64,000 nucleotides of DNA from Natrialbaceae archaeon (GTDB lineage: Archaea > Halobacteriota > Halobacteria > Halobacteriales > Natrialbaceae). This document shows positions 1-10,228 of this stretch, piece after piece. Location: contig PWMF01000034.1 in the NCBI GenBank assembly GCA_003559215.1, forward strand, positions 1 through 64,000, written 5' to 3'. Made by a program: the position numbers and the translations under genes. Below the pieces are notes generated by a model. That model did no database searches, was not told the DNA's origin, and saw only the letters and a list, made by a program, of their open reading frames with translations. Each line of letters begins with the position of its first letter. Positions within the stretch are counted from its first letter, which is position 1.

Positions 1-2
1 AG

Positions 3-605
3 CGCTTCCGCACCCGCGACTCCAAGGAGCGCAACCTCAAGCAGGCGCTGGGCGAGATCGACCGCATGGCCAGCGCTCTGGGGCTGCCCGAGAACGTCCG
101 CGAGACCGCTAGCGTGATCTACCGCCGGGCCCTCGAGGAGGACCTGCTTCCCGGCCGGTCGATCGAGGGCGTCGCGACCGCCGCGCTGTACGCTGCGGCT
201 CGCCAGGCGGGTACCCCCCGCAGTCTCGACGAGATCTCCGCCGTCAGCCGCGTCGACAAGATGGAGCTGACCCGCACGTACCGATACGTGATCCGGGAAC
301 TCGGCCTCGAGGTCCAGCCCGCCGACCCCGAACACTACGTGCCGCGGTTCGTCAGCGACCTCGACCTCTCCGACGAGACCGAGCGCATGGCTCGCGAACT
401 GCTCGACTCGGCCCGACAGGAGGGCGTCCACAGCGGGAAGTCGCCGGTCGGCCTCGCGGCCGCCGCCGTCTACGCCGCGGCCCTGCTCACCAACGAGAAG
501 GTCACCCAGAACGACGTTAGCGAGGTCGCTAGCATCTCCGAGGTCACCATCCGCAACCGATACAAGGAGCTGCTCGAGGCCTCCGACTCGGCGGCCCCCG
601 CCTGA
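3..605 (+). CDS. tfb: Transcription initiation factor IIB (TFB), 3' portion; gene begins upstream of the window
   Basis: Frame is open from base 3 (RFRTRDSKERNLKQALGEIDRMASALGLPENVRE...); two cyclin-type repeats typical of archaeal TFB. Confidence 0.93.
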   Translation, partial: RFRTRDSKERNLKQALGEIDRMASALGLPENVRETASVIYRRALEEDLLPGRSIEGVATAALYAAARQAGTPRSLDEISAVSRVDKMELTRTYRYVIRELGLEVQPADPEHYVPRFVSDLDLSDETERMARELLDSARQEGVHSGKSPVGLAAAAVYAAALLTNEKVTQNDVSEVASISEVTIRNRYKELLEASDSAAPA

Positions 606-701
606 GGACGTCGTCGTTGGGAGCGGGTTCTCGGCTGCGGATTTCGCACCTGGAGTGCGACTGCGACAAAGCTTTTCATCTCCGGTGTGAAACGGTGTGT
701 C

Positions 702-881
702 ATGGACGAAACGACCGTTCAGTTGTTGTGTCCCGAGTGCGCCAAAGACTGGCAGGTCTCCCCTGGTGAGCTTCCGGCTCCGGCAGAGATGTTCCACTGT
801 CCGAACTGTCACGCGTCCCGTCGGACCGCGGAGTTCACCCGAACTGACCGCGACCTGCAGACGCTGAAACAGCTCGGTTGA
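702..881 (+). CDS. Small zinc-ribbon-like protein (CPEC...CPNC)
   Basis: ORF 687..881, start chosen at 702 (MDETTVQLLCPECAKDW) with an AT-rich element about 28 nt upstream; two CxxC pairs. Confidence 0.75.
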   Translation: MDETTVQLLCPECAKDWQVSPGELPAPAEMFHCPNCHASRRTAEFTRTDRDLQTLKQLG

Positions 882-1156
882 CCGACGCCGGCCGGTTTGA
901 TTCTCCCGCCCGCCCTCGCGACAACGTTCACGAATAGGTGAAAGTTTAGCAATCAAAACAATACCTCTACGAGAGTGAACAGAAACACTCGATTACGAGA
1001 GTAATCGAGCTGTTGTAGTCGCTCCCTTCCGTGAGTTTTCTGGAGGTAATGCGATGCTTGAATCCGTTCTCGAACGTGATACGCACCGAATTCGTCACCA
1101 GGGTCGTGCTAACGAGACTCAAGATAATAATATAACCCTGCAGCGGATAGGAATGC

Positions 1157-1399
1157 ATGGTTATGAAGAAACAGGAGCTCATTCACCTTCACGGACTTCT
1201 TGCGGAGGTATCGAACCAGTGTGCGGAGTGGGAGAACTGTCAGATCGACCTCGAGGAGTACGAGTCGCGCGGCATTCGACCGACGTCAATTCATAAATCG
1301 AAAACAGACCACAAAGCCGCTGTATTTGCACTTGCGGGCGGAATCACGACGAACATGCGCGAGGACGAGCAGGAAGCAGTCGCCGCCACTGCAGACTAG
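1157..1399 (+). CDS. UPF0058-like small conserved protein
   Basis: MKKQELIHLHGLLAEVSNQCAEWEN... pattern; TATA-like aataatataa about 27-30 nt upstream; start may be 1163. Confidence 0.8.
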   Translation: MVMKKQELIHLHGLLAEVSNQCAEWENCQIDLEEYESRGIRPTSIHKSKTDHKAAVFALAGGITTNMREDEQEAVAATAD

Positions 1400-1506
1400 T
1401 TGTCACGACGTCTCCTTCGATCGTTACCGGGTACTGGCGAGACCGTTTCTCACCGTTTCGTTTCCGTTCGGGCTCCTGAATCGAACTGAACTGATCGAAA
1501 ACCGAC

Positions 1507-1998
1507 TTACTCGACGAGGTCCTCGAACTCCGGCAGGATCTCCTCGTCGTCCTCGCCCGTTTCCCCGTCGGCGTCGGCGTCGCTCTCGTTTGTCTCCTCG
1601 CTCGAGTCCGCCGACTCCGCTTCCGACTCCTCGTCGGCGTCGTCCTCGTCGGCGTCGTCCTCGTCCTCGATCGTCTCGACCTCGAGTACCTCGAGCGGGA
1701 TGTTCTCGAGGCGCTGGCCGATCTCCTTGCGGGCGATGCGCGAGGCGTGTTCCTCGCGCTCGACGTTGAACACGGTCATCTCGAGTTCGAGTGCGACCAG
1801 CGCCTCGTCGGCTGCAATAAACGCCGGTGGAAGCTCCTCTCCCTCTGGCGAGGTCCGCTTGCCCATATTGATCTCCACGTAGTTCAGGTCAGGGTTCAAC
1901 ATCTCGCCGGTCTTCGAGATGGCGATACGGATCGCCTCGTCTTCCGTTTCGACGTCGAACACCGGAACGGCAGCCTCGACGACAACCCTGCAGTGCAT
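1507..1998 (-). CDS. DUF555/UPF0212-like protein with long acidic C-terminal tail
   Basis: MHCRVVVEAAVPVFDVETEDEAIRIAISKTGEMLNPDLNYVEI family-like N-terminus. Confidence 0.8.
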   Translation of the reverse strand: MHCRVVVEAAVPVFDVETEDEAIRIAISKTGEMLNPDLNYVEINMGKRTSPEGEELPPAFIAADEALVALELEMTVFNVEREEHASRIARKEIGQRLENIPLEVLEVETIEDEDDADEDDADEESEAESADSSEETNESDADADGETGEDDEEILPEFEDLVE

Positions 1999-2123
1999 AC
2001 GAAAACGTACTGTCGCCTACAGTATCAAGGTTCGCCCCGGCCACCGATCCGTTGTGCAGGTCTCGCTTCGAAAACGGTTTCGCTCCGAAAGGTCCAAGCC
2101 GCCGCTCGCGAAGATTCCGACGG

Positions 2124-3005
2124 ATGGAGACCGGCGAAATCGAACTCGAGGAGCTGTCCGGCGGACTCGATCTCTACCGCACGCTCGAGAGCGGACAGAC
2201 CTACCTCTGGCGGCGCACCGACGGCGAGATGTACCGCGGCGAACCGGCACCCGACGAGTGGTACTACACCGTCGTCGACGGCGATGTCGTTCGCGTCCGC
2301 AGCCGAAACGGTGTCCTCGAGTGGGAGTCGTCGATCGACGCCGACCCGCTCGTGCGGCGGTTGCTCCGCCTCGAGGACGATCTCGAGGCGATCGTGGCGG
2401 CCGCGCCCGACGACCCGCTGTTAGACGAGGCCTACGAGGCCCACCGGGGGCTCCGGCTCGTCGACGACCCCTCGTTTGGCACCCTGATCTCGTTTATTTG
2501 CTCGGCCCAGATGCGGGTGAGCCGCATTCACGGGATGGTGTCGACACTAGCCCGCGAGTACGGCGAGCCGATCGCGTTCGACGGCGAGACCTATCACGCC
2601 TTTCCGACCCCGGACCGGCTCGCGACGGCGACCGAGGACGAACTGCGCGAGTTAGGATTGGGGTATCGCGCGCCCTACGTCGTCCGTACCGCGGAGATGG
2701 TCGCCGACGGCGAGGCCCACCCCGAGGAGGCCCGCGACCGCTCCTACGAGGCCGCCCGCGAGTCGCTGAAGCGGTTCGTCGGTGTCGGGGACAAGGTCGC
2801 GGACTGCATCCTGTTGTTCTCGCTCGGCTTCGACGAGGCGGTTCCGCTCGACACCTGGCTTCGGACCGCGATCGAGGAGTACTACCCCGACTGCGATCGG
2901 GGCTCCTACGACGCGACCTCGAGAGCGCTTCGCGAACGGTTCGGCGGCGAGTACGCCGGCTACACGCAGACGTACGTCTTTCACCACCTGCGAACTCGGG
3001 AATAG
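2124..3005 (+). CDS. HhH-GPD DNA glycosylase (8-oxoguanine/3-methyladenine glycosylase type)
   Basis: ...LKRFVGVGDKVADCILLFSLGFDEAVPLDTWLRTAIEEYY: HhH motif followed by catalytic Asp region. Confidence 0.88.
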   Translation: METGEIELEELSGGLDLYRTLESGQTYLWRRTDGEMYRGEPAPDEWYYTVVDGDVVRVRSRNGVLEWESSIDADPLVRRLLRLEDDLEAIVAAAPDDPLLDEAYEAHRGLRLVDDPSFGTLISFICSAQMRVSRIHGMVSTLAREYGEPIAFDGETYHAFPTPDRLATATEDELRELGLGYRAPYVVRTAEMVADGEAHPEEARDRSYEAARESLKRFVGVGDKVADCILLFSLGFDEAVPLDTWLRTAIEEYYPDCDRGSYDATSRALRERFGGEYAGYTQTYVFHHLRTRE

Positions 3006-3007
3006 TG

Positions 3008-3256
3008 TCACTCGTGGTAATCGTTTCGGCCGGTAATCGCCCAGTACGTCTGCGAAACGATCGTGATCGCGAACACGATCGCGAGCCCCGCGGTGACGTA
3101 CAGCGCGATCGTCGCTCCCACCAGGTACCACGTCAGCGCGCCGGCGACGAGGACGAACAGTACGGCGCCGACGAACAGCTCGAGCAGCTCCCGAACCGTC
3201 GCGCGGCTGCTCGAGACGTCGAGATACTCCTCCTCGAAGCGTTCGATCGGGCCCAT
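3008..3256 (-). CDS. Small membrane protein
   Basis: MGPIERFEEEYLDVSSSRATVRELLELFVGAVLFVLVAGALTWYLVG... two hydrophobic segments; start at internal Met of ORF 3008..3361. Confidence 0.7.
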   Translation of the reverse strand: MGPIERFEEEYLDVSSSRATVRELLELFVGAVLFVLVAGALTWYLVGATIALYVTAGLAIVFAITIVSQTYWAITGRNDYHE

Positions 3257-3359
3257 TTGCGGTCTGTTGTCCCTCAAGGGTTCTTTCGGTATCGATTCGA
3301 GGCGACGACCGGCGGGCCGGACGGCTGGATTTTTGCCGGTCGCCGACGACGCCACGCAC

Positions 3360-3638
3360 ATGACAGACCGGACCCGCGCACACGTCTTGGTCTCCGGGAA
3401 CGTACAGGGCGTCTACTACCGCGCGACCACCCGCGACACGGCCCGCGAGGAGGGCGTCGACGGCTGGGTCAAAAACCTCGAGGACGGCCGCGTCGAGGCG
3501 GCGTTCGAGGGCCCCGAGAGCGCGGTCGAGTCGATGCTCGAGTTCTGCCACGAGGGCAGCCCGGCGGCCGACGTCGACGACGTCGAGGTCGAGTACGAGC
3601 AGCCCCAGGGTGAGGACGGGTTCGAGATCCGCTACTGA
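3360..3638 (+). CDS. Acylphosphatase
   Basis: MTDRTRAHVLVSGNVQGVYYRATTRDTAREEGVDGWVKNLEDGRVEAAFEG: acylphosphatase signature. Confidence 0.93.
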   Translation: MTDRTRAHVLVSGNVQGVYYRATTRDTAREEGVDGWVKNLEDGRVEAAFEGPESAVESMLEFCHEGSPAADVDDVEVEYEQPQGEDGFEIRY

Positions 3639-4153
3639 GTCTCTCCCTCGAGCCGCACGTCGGTCTCGTCGAGGTGCTCGGCGAGCCACGGCGGTTCGGC
3701 GGTGTGGGCCCAGGTGGCCCACTCGGCCTTCTCGCCGGCGTAGTACGCGCGGTAGGCGCCGACGGGATCGCCGGGTCGTTTGTACTCGTCGGGCATCGCT
3801 TGCGGACGGGGGGTCGGCTCCGCCGTCGGGAACGCGATCGTGTCGGGGTCGATCCGCTCGATCACCTCCCAGCTGGCGTGGTCGTCGTCCTTGTCGTAGC
3901 GCTCGACGAACTCTTCGTTGAGCGCCTCGGCGTGGTCGCGCAGGCGCAACCAGTTTGCCCGCGATTCGGTCGCCCACTCCGTGACGGGGTGGCCGGTGTG
4001 GGTCGCCGCGTACAGAAAGTCGTCGTCCCGGCCGTTCTCGCGGGCCGCGGTACACAGAACCTGTGCGGCTTCGAGCAACAGCTTGTTGACGTGCTCGTCA
4101 CAGTGGTACCGGGCCGCGAGCCGGGGGTCCTCGTCGAGCCAGAAGACGTTCAC
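3632..4153 (-). CDS. Conserved hypothetical protein (possible phage/pyrimidine-dimer-glycosylase-like family)
   Basis: GTG start: (V)NVFWLDEDPRLAARYHCDEHVNKLLLEAAQVLCTA...; family assignment uncertain. Confidence 0.65.
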   Translation of the reverse strand: MNVFWLDEDPRLAARYHCDEHVNKLLLEAAQVLCTAARENGRDDDFLYAATHTGHPVTEWATESRANWLRLRDHAEALNEEFVERYDKDDDHASWEVIERIDPDTIAFPTAEPTPRPQAMPDEYKRPGDPVGAYRAYYAGEKAEWATWAHTAEPPWLAEHLDETDVRLEGETQ

Positions 4154-4228
4154 GACCGACGTTGGGAGGCAACCCGATTGAGGGTTTCGTCCGCAATCTT
4201 CAACGGCGCCCCTCTCGAATCCAGGACC

Positions 4229-5656
4229 ATGATCACGGGCGAACGGATGGCCGCAGTCGACGAGAACGCCGCGGCGCTCGGCGTCTCGCAGAAGCAGCTG
4301 ATGGAGTCGAGCGGGAACGCGGTCGCGCGAGCGGTCCGCGAGGTCGCCGAGCCGGGCTCGAGCGTTGCCGTCGTCGCCGGACGCGGGAACAACGGCGGGG
4401 ACGCGTTCGTCGCGGCCCGTTTTCTGGATGACTACGACGTCACCACGCTCCTGCTCGGACGCGCCGACCGGATCGGCACCGGGATCGCCCGCGAGAACTG
4501 GGACGCCCTGCAGAACGCGGGCTACGACACGCAAGAAATCACGGACTCGAGCGGGTTCGAACTCCCCGACTGCGACGTCGTCATCGACGCGATGCTCGGT
4601 ACTGGAATCAGCGGCGACCTCCGCGAGCCCGCCGCGACCGGGGCCGAGGCGATCAACGCGGCCGACGCGACCGTCGTCGCCGTCGACGTCCCCTCCGGGT
4701 TCGACGCCGAGAGGGGCGCGGTCGCCGACAACGCCGTCGAGGCGGACCGCGTCGTCACCTTCCACGACACGAAACCCGGTCTCGCCGAGCTCGAGTGCGA
4801 ACTCGCGGTCGCCGACATCGGCATCCCCGCCGCGGCCGAGCAGGATGTCGGCCCCGGCGATATCTCCCTGGCTCGACCCGACGGTCGCGAGGGTCGACCC
4901 TACGTCATCGGCGGCGGTCCCTACACTGGCGCACCGGCGCTTGCCGCCCAGGCCGCGCTGCGGGCGGGCGCCGAACTCTCCTTCGTCGCCGCGCCGGAGT
5001 CGGTCGCCGGGGAGATACAGAGCTACGCCGAGGACCTCATCGTCCAGCCCTACGAGAACGAGATCCTCACGCCCGACGTAGCCGAGGATCTGCTCGAGAC
5101 GGCCGAGGAGTACGACAACGTCGTCGTCATCGGGCCGGGCCTCGGCACCGACGACGAGACCCTCGAGGCCACGCGGGGGTTCCTCTCGTCGTACTCGGGT
5201 CGGGTGGTCGTCGACGCGGACGCCCTCGAGGTCGTCCCCGAGATCGAGACCGACGCGACGCTGGTCTGTACGCCAAACCGGGGCGAGCTCGCGCGGATGG
5301 GCGGGCCCGACACCGACGACCTGGCCGCGGTCGCCGACGAGATCGAGGACTTCGCCGCGGAACTGGGCCACCTCGTCCTTGCGAAGGGCGAGAACGACGT
5401 GATCACCGACGGCGAGCGAACGCGGATCAGTCGCTCGGGGACGGTCGGCATGAAGGTTGGGGGAACCGGGGATACGCTCGCCGGGATCGTCGCCGCGCTG
5501 CTCGAGCACGCCGAGCCGATGGACGCCGCCGCGGCGGGGGCCCACGTCAACGGACTCGCCGGCGAACGCCTCGCCGACCGTCACGAGCACGGCTATCTGG
5601 CGTCGGAGCTGCTCGAGGAGCTTCCCGCGGTGCTGTGGGGTGAGACCGATGAGTGA
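4229..5656 (+). CDS. nnr: Bifunctional NAD(P)H-hydrate epimerase / ADP-dependent dehydratase
   Basis: YjeF_N motif (VAGRGNNGGDAFVAARFL) plus carbohydrate-kinase-like C-terminus (GTGDTLAG). Confidence 0.93.
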   Translation: MITGERMAAVDENAAALGVSQKQLMESSGNAVARAVREVAEPGSSVAVVAGRGNNGGDAFVAARFLDDYDVTTLLLGRADRIGTGIARENWDALQNAGYDTQEITDSSGFELPDCDVVIDAMLGTGISGDLREPAATGAEAINAADATVVAVDVPSGFDAERGAVADNAVEADRVVTFHDTKPGLAELECELAVADIGIPAAAEQDVGPGDISLARPDGREGRPYVIGGGPYTGAPALAAQAALRAGAELSFVAAPESVAGEIQSYAEDLIVQPYENEILTPDVAEDLLETAEEYDNVVVIGPGLGTDDETLEATRGFLSSYSGRVVVDADALEVVPEIETDATLVCTPNRGELARMGGPDTDDLAAVADEIEDFAAELGHLVLAKGENDVITDGERTRISRSGTVGMKVGGTGDTLAGIVAALLEHAEPMDAAAAGAHVNGLAGERLADRHEHGYLASELLEELPAVLWGETDE

Positions 5657-6176
5657 CGATCCCGCCGAGCCGTCCGCGGGCGGGGACGAGGACGGCCCCG
5701 CGGCCGACGAGCTGACCCACACCACCGACGAGGGCGAGGTGCAGATGGTCGACGTCGGCGACAAACCCGACAGCGAGCGACGCGCGGTCGCGGCGGGCGA
5801 GATCCGCCTGCAGCCCTCGACGATCGAGGCGATCCGCGACGACCAGATCGGGAAAGGCGACGTGCTCGCGACGGCCCGGATCGGCGCCGTTCAGGCGGTC
5901 AAACACACCTGGGAGACGATCCCGATGTGCCACCAGATCCCGATCACGAACGTCGACACCGCGTTCGAACTCGCCGAGGATCGAGTCGAGTGCGAGGTGG
6001 CCGTCGAGACCACCGGGAAGACGGGCTGCGAGATGGAGGCCCTCGAGGGGGTTACGACGGGCCTGAACGTCGTCTGGGACATGGTCAAGGCCGTCGAGAA
6101 GGACGACGGGGGGCAGTACCCCGACACCGGGATCGAGAACGTCCGGGTCCTCGAGAAGGAAAAGCAAACGCGCTGA
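5649..6176 (+). CDS. moaC: Cyclic pyranopterin monophosphate synthase MoaC
   Basis: MVDVGDKPDSERRAVAAGEI...CHQIPITNVD...KTGCEMEALEGVTTGLNVVWDMVKAVEK. Confidence 0.96.
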   Translation: MSDDPAEPSAGGDEDGPAADELTHTTDEGEVQMVDVGDKPDSERRAVAAGEIRLQPSTIEAIRDDQIGKGDVLATARIGAVQAVKHTWETIPMCHQIPITNVDTAFELAEDRVECEVAVETTGKTGCEMEALEGVTTGLNVVWDMVKAVEKDDGGQYPDTGIENVRVLEKEKQTR

Positions 6177-6338
6177 GACCGTTCGTTCGAGTTCTCGGGT
6201 TCGTGCTGGCCATGAGTAGCCGGTCTCCCCTCGAGAGCAGTCGGATGCGAAAACGCAAACGTAAACGTAACCGCAAACGCCAGTCGGACGCGAGGGTGGC
6301 AATGCGCCGAACTGTATCAAAAACGAGCGCCCCGGTAA

Positions 6339-7076
6339 CTACAGGTCCATCCCGCCGTTGACGTCGATCACTTCGCCCGTGATGTACGACGAGTCCCTGC
6401 TCGCGAGGAAGCGAACGACCGCGGCGATGTCCTCGACCTCCGCCAGCCGCTCGAGGGGGATCCCCGAGATGATCCGCTCGAGGACGTGGTCGGGGACGCT
6501 CTCGACCATGTCGGTCCGGGTGAAGCCGGGAGCAACGCAGTTGGCCGTCGAGCCGCCCTGGGCGAACTCGAGCGCGATCGTCCGGGTGAACCCGAACATC
6601 CCACTTTTCGCGGTCGCGTAGTTGGCTTGTCCGAAGTTCCCCTGCTTGCCGACGACGCTCGAGATGTTGATGAGCCGTCCCTCGTCGGCGTTCCAGATGT
6701 CGTCGTAGAACGTCTGGGTGCAGTTGAACATCCCGCCGAGGTTGACGTCCATCACCCGGTCCCACTCCGCGCGGGACATCTCGGTGAACTGCTTGTCGGC
6801 GGTGATGCCGGCGTTGTTCACCAGTACGTCGGCCGGCCCGAACGCTTCGTGGCAGACGTCGCGCATGTGCTCGACATCCTCGAGGACCGAGACGTCGGCC
6901 TGGGCGGTCACCGCCTGCCCGCCCGCGTCCTCGATGGCCTCGACGGCCTCGTGTGCGGCTCCCTCCGACGATCGGTAGTTGATGACGACGTTCGCCCCCC
7001 TCTCGCCGAGGTGTTCCGCGATTCCACGCCCGATCCCACGTGCCGAGCCTGTGATGACACAGGTGCGTCCCTCCAT
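6339..7076 (-). CDS. phaB: SDR oxidoreductase, PhaB/FabG-type (acetoacetyl-CoA reductase candidate)
   Basis: GSARGIGRGIA, NNAGI, YATAKSG motifs; adjacent to phaC/phaE. Confidence 0.85.
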   Translation of the reverse strand: MEGRTCVITGSARGIGRGIAEHLGERGANVVINYRSSEGAAHEAVEAIEDAGGQAVTAQADVSVLEDVEHMRDVCHEAFGPADVLVNNAGITADKQFTEMSRAEWDRVMDVNLGGMFNCTQTFYDDIWNADEGRLINISSVVGKQGNFGQANYATAKSGMFGFTRTIALEFAQGGSTANCVAPGFTRTDMVESVPDHVLERIISGIPLERLAEVEDIAAVVRFLASRDSSYITGEVIDVNGGMDL

Positions 7077-7222
7077 AGGCATCGTTAGTGTACACTGTGC
7101 CACCGATGGTTATATAACGACCTGTTGGGTTTCGTATCATGCAACGACGAATAAAAGATCGGCAGGGTCCGAGTCGGCGTCGGGAGGGCTTCGACGCGGT
7201 CGCGTCGAGACGTCAGCGGGCG

Positions 7223-8608
7223 TTATCGCTCGCCGGCCTGGTCGATCCAGTCCTCGAGTCGGGCGAGGGCGATCTCGGTTTCCTCGGCGATCTCTTTGGC
7301 GTCGGCGTCCGCGAGGTCGTCGAAGCTCGCGATGCCGACCGCGGCGAGGTCGTTCGCGTAGGACTGACCGACGCCGTCGATCTCGGTGAGATCGTCGACC
7401 TCGGTCTCCTTGAGGGCCTCCTCGGAGAACTCGTCGAGGCCGGTCTCGTCGCCCTCGACGTCGCCCGCGAGGGCCGCGTCGGGCTCGTCGGGTTCGGGCG
7501 TCTCCGGCTCGGCGTCGGTCTCGACGCTCGAGCGGGCCTCGAACCAGTCACAGACGTCGGGCCAGAGCTCGGCGTGGCTCCGGGAGGAGACCGACATTCC
7601 GATGTGACCGGTCGCGAACTCCATGACCTCGGTGTCGTCGGAGGCGACGGCCTCGTTGAACGGCTTCGACGCTCCTGGCGGGATGAGGTGGTCGTACTCG
7701 GCGACGATCTGCAGGACCGGCATGTCGATGTTCGAGACGTCGACTTCTTCCCCGCCCAGTTCGAGCTCGTTCCCGACGAGCTTGTTCTCCTGGTAGATGT
7801 CGCGGATGAACTCCTCGTAGGCCTTGCCGGCGACGTCGATCCCCTCGTCGAGCCACCGTTCCATCCGGCCGAAGTTCTCGACGAAGTCCTCGTCTTCCAT
7901 GTTGTCGTAGAAGCGGACGTACTTCGTCACGTTGTTCGCGACGGGATCCATCAGCGCGAACCCGACGTCCAGGAACTCCGCGGGAACGTTGTCGAACGTC
8001 TCGGTGACCGTTTCGGGGTCGTAGTAGTCCTCGGCGCCCCACAGCTCGAGGACGCCTCCGTCACCCGCAAAGCAGAGGCCGGCGGCCATCAGGGCGAGGT
8101 TCTCGACCTTCTCGGGGTGCTGGGCGGCGTACATCGCGGACATCGTCCCGCCCATGCAGTAACCGAGGACGTTGATCGCGTCCTGGCCCGAGCGCTCGCA
8201 GACCTCGTCGACGCAGTTGTCGATGTAGCGGTTGACGTAGTCGTCGAGGCCGAGCTGGCGGTCGAGCTTCGAGGGCTCGCCCCAGTCGATCAGGTAGACG
8301 TCGAAGCCGGCCTCGAGCAGCGTCTGGACGACCGACCGATCCGGCTGCAGGTCGAGGATGTACGGCTTGTTGATCAGCGCGTAGACGACGAGGATCGGGA
8401 TGTCGTGTTGCTCCTCGGTCTTGGGCTCGTAGTGGAGCAACCGGAGCTTGTTCTCCTCGTAGACGACCTCGCTCGGGGTCTGACCGACCTCGACGTTCTC
8501 GAGGGTTTCCGTTCGGTCGGGTGCGACCTGGCTCTTCTCGGCAAGGCCGGCGGCACCCTCCCAGGCTTGGCGTTGCATCTCGAGGGCGGTCGCGTACGGG
8601 TTCTTCAT
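7223..8608 (-). CDS. phaC: Class III PHA synthase PhaC with C-terminal HhH-like extension
   Basis: GYCMGG nucleophile box; C-terminus [30 protein letters not shown]; 4-nt overlap with phaE. Confidence 0.94.
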   Translation of the reverse strand: MKNPYATALEMQRQAWEGAAGLAEKSQVAPDRTETLENVEVGQTPSEVVYEENKLRLLHYEPKTEEQHDIPILVVYALINKPYILDLQPDRSVVQTLLEAGFDVYLIDWGEPSKLDRQLGLDDYVNRYIDNCVDEVCERSGQDAINVLGYCMGGTMSAMYAAQHPEKVENLALMAAGLCFAGDGGVLELWGAEDYYDPETVTETFDNVPAEFLDVGFALMDPVANNVTKYVRFYDNMEDEDFVENFGRMERWLDEGIDVAGKAYEEFIRDIYQENKLVGNELELGGEEVDVSNIDMPVLQIVAEYDHLIPPGASKPFNEAVASDDTEVMEFATGHIGMSVSSRSHAELWPDVCDWFEARSSVETDAEPETPEPDEPDAALAGDVEGDETGLDEFSEEALKETEVDDLTEIDGVGQSYANDLAAVGIASFDDLADADAKEIAEETEIALARLEDWIDQAGER

Positions 8609-9150
8609 TGCTCCTCTACGTGCTCGAGAACGCGGTCGAGTTTCTCCTCGACGGCGTGCTGGCGGCGCTCGAGCTCGACGAGGCGGTCGCCGACCTCGAC
8701 GACGTCGCTCTCGGTCGGGAAGCCAAGCGAGTGCAGCGTCTCCTCGGCGGCCTCGTCGGCCTCCTGCTGGAGTTCGAGGATGTCGCCGACGGACTCGCCG
8801 GTCATCTTCGCGAAGGCGGTCGTCGACATGACCTCTTTGAACGCCTCGTTTGCCGTGTTGAGCCAGACGTCACGGAACTCCTCGAGTTCGACGTCTTCGC
8901 CCTCGAGCTGGTCGTTCGCTCGCTCGACCATCTGCTGGGAGGCGTTCATCCAGGCCTCGTAGGCGCGGGCGTAGCCCTCGACGCCTTCGGAGAGTTCGGC
9001 GTCGTCGCTCATCTCGCCGACGGTCTCGGCCCAGCTCTCGACGAATTGGGCCTGGGCTTCGACGTTGTTCTCGAACGCCTCAAGGAACTGCTCGTTCCAC
9101 TGTTCGGCGAACGCGTTCCAGTTCTGCGCCTGTGGTGGTGTGTCTGTCAT
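8605..9150 (-). CDS. phaE: PHA synthase subunit PhaE
   Basis: Position directly before phaC; helical PhaE-like protein with W-rich N-terminus. Confidence 0.88.
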   Translation of the reverse strand: MTDTPPQAQNWNAFAEQWNEQFLEAFENNVEAQAQFVESWAETVGEMSDDAELSEGVEGYARAYEAWMNASQQMVERANDQLEGEDVELEEFRDVWLNTANEAFKEVMSTTAFAKMTGESVGDILELQQEADEAAEETLHSLGFPTESDVVEVGDRLVELERRQHAVEEKLDRVLEHVEEQ

Positions 9151-9192
9151 TGTGGGGAAAATTGGGATCGTGTAAACAAAAGGCTATGGTCG

Positions 9193-9678
9193 TTACGCCG
9201 AAACGTCGAACTCCTCGGCGACGGAGTCGACGTTCTCGGTGACGGCCGATACGTTCTCCTCGGCCTGCTCGTGGGCCTCGAGCATGGCGTCGAAGCTCGT
9301 GTCGACGACGTCGGCGTAGCTTGCGGAGAACTCGTCGTAGGCGGCCTCGGACTCGTGGAGGGCCTCGGCGACGGCGGAGATCGACTCCTGCTGGGCGTCG
9401 GTCATCGCGTCGACGTTCTCCTCGAACTGCGCGCGGAACTCCTCGAGGTCGACGCCGTCCTCGGGCATCGACGCCTCGACGGCGTCGAAGTAGGCCACGA
9501 CGGCGCCCTTGGTGAACTCGGCGTTGGTCTCGACGGCCGAGCTCGAGGACTCGACGGCGTCGACGAAGGCGCCGAAGGAGGTCTTCTGGGCCTCGAGGGC
9601 GTCGTGGGTGAGCTGCTGGCTCTGTTCGATGGCGGTGCGCTGTGCGGTAAACATGGCGGTGAATGGGTTCTGTGTCAT
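9193..9678 (-). CDS. phaP: Phasin-like PHA granule protein PhaP
   Basis: Helical acidic 161-aa protein, PHA locus context; overlaps the upstream AbrB gene by 4 nt. Confidence 0.8.
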   Translation of the reverse strand: MTQNPFTAMFTAQRTAIEQSQQLTHDALEAQKTSFGAFVDAVESSSSAVETNAEFTKGAVVAYFDAVEASMPEDGVDLEEFRAQFEENVDAMTDAQQESISAVAEALHESEAAYDEFSASYADVVDTSFDAMLEAHEQAEENVSAVTENVDSVAEEFDVSA

Positions 9679-9995
9679 TGGTCTTGCTCTCGGTTTCGCT
9701 TGACGGGAACGACGATCGTCTGGACGATATCCCCCTCCTCGATGTCGAGGGTTTCCCGTTCGGGTTCGGGAATACTGATCCGACCGCCGCTCTGGACTCG
9801 TGCCTTGAACGTCGCTGTTCCCATGTTCATCGGCCCAAAGCTCGAGGCGTTCTCGAGTGGGTTCGCGGAGCTTGCCTCCATCATCTGTTTCAGCATCTCC
9901 TGCTGGGATTCGGCGACCTGTTCGCCCGCGTTCTGCATCTGTTCGGCGAACATCGTCGGCGGGAACCAGGGCGATCGGTCGGAGTCGTCCGTCAT
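9675..9995 (-). CDS. phaR: AbrB/SpoVT-type PHA regulator
   Basis: C-terminal KARVQSGGRISIPEPERETLDIEEGDIVQTIVVPVKR swapped-hairpin AbrB pattern; PHA locus. Confidence 0.8.
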   Translation of the reverse strand: MTDDSDRSPWFPPTMFAEQMQNAGEQVAESQQEMLKQMMEASSANPLENASSFGPMNMGTATFKARVQSGGRISIPEPERETLDIEEGDIVQTIVVPVKRNREQDQ

Positions 9996-10228
9996 CACTC
10001 CAGTCAATGCGCTCCGCACTAATAAGGGTTTCCGATTCCTACCATTGAGTGCCATTGAGTGGTTTGAAACGAATTCTAGCGGTCACCATCGCCCCGTAGT
10101 GCGGTTTCCGGCTCGAGCCCGCGTCGGGGGCATTCGAAAGCGTCGGTTACCACGCCGTCGCCGGCACGGATAACCGCGCATTGTGCAGCCAAAGAGGTAT
10201 AACGGGCTCGTCCCTATAGCGAGAGTAG

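Noticed and set aside
1054-1296. 80-aa plus ORF overlapping the UPF0058-like gene
   Set aside because: Different frame from the conserved protein, no recognisable pattern.
1620-1680. 15-bp repeats (gtcctcgtcggcgtc) as a regulatory tandem array
   Set aside because: They encode the acidic low-complexity tail of the DUF555-like protein, a common feature in halophiles.
3632-5764. 710-aa minus-strand ORF antisense to nnr
   Set aside because: High GC creates long spurious frames; only its C-terminal part (from GTG 4153) looks coding, and the plus-strand nnr explains the rest.
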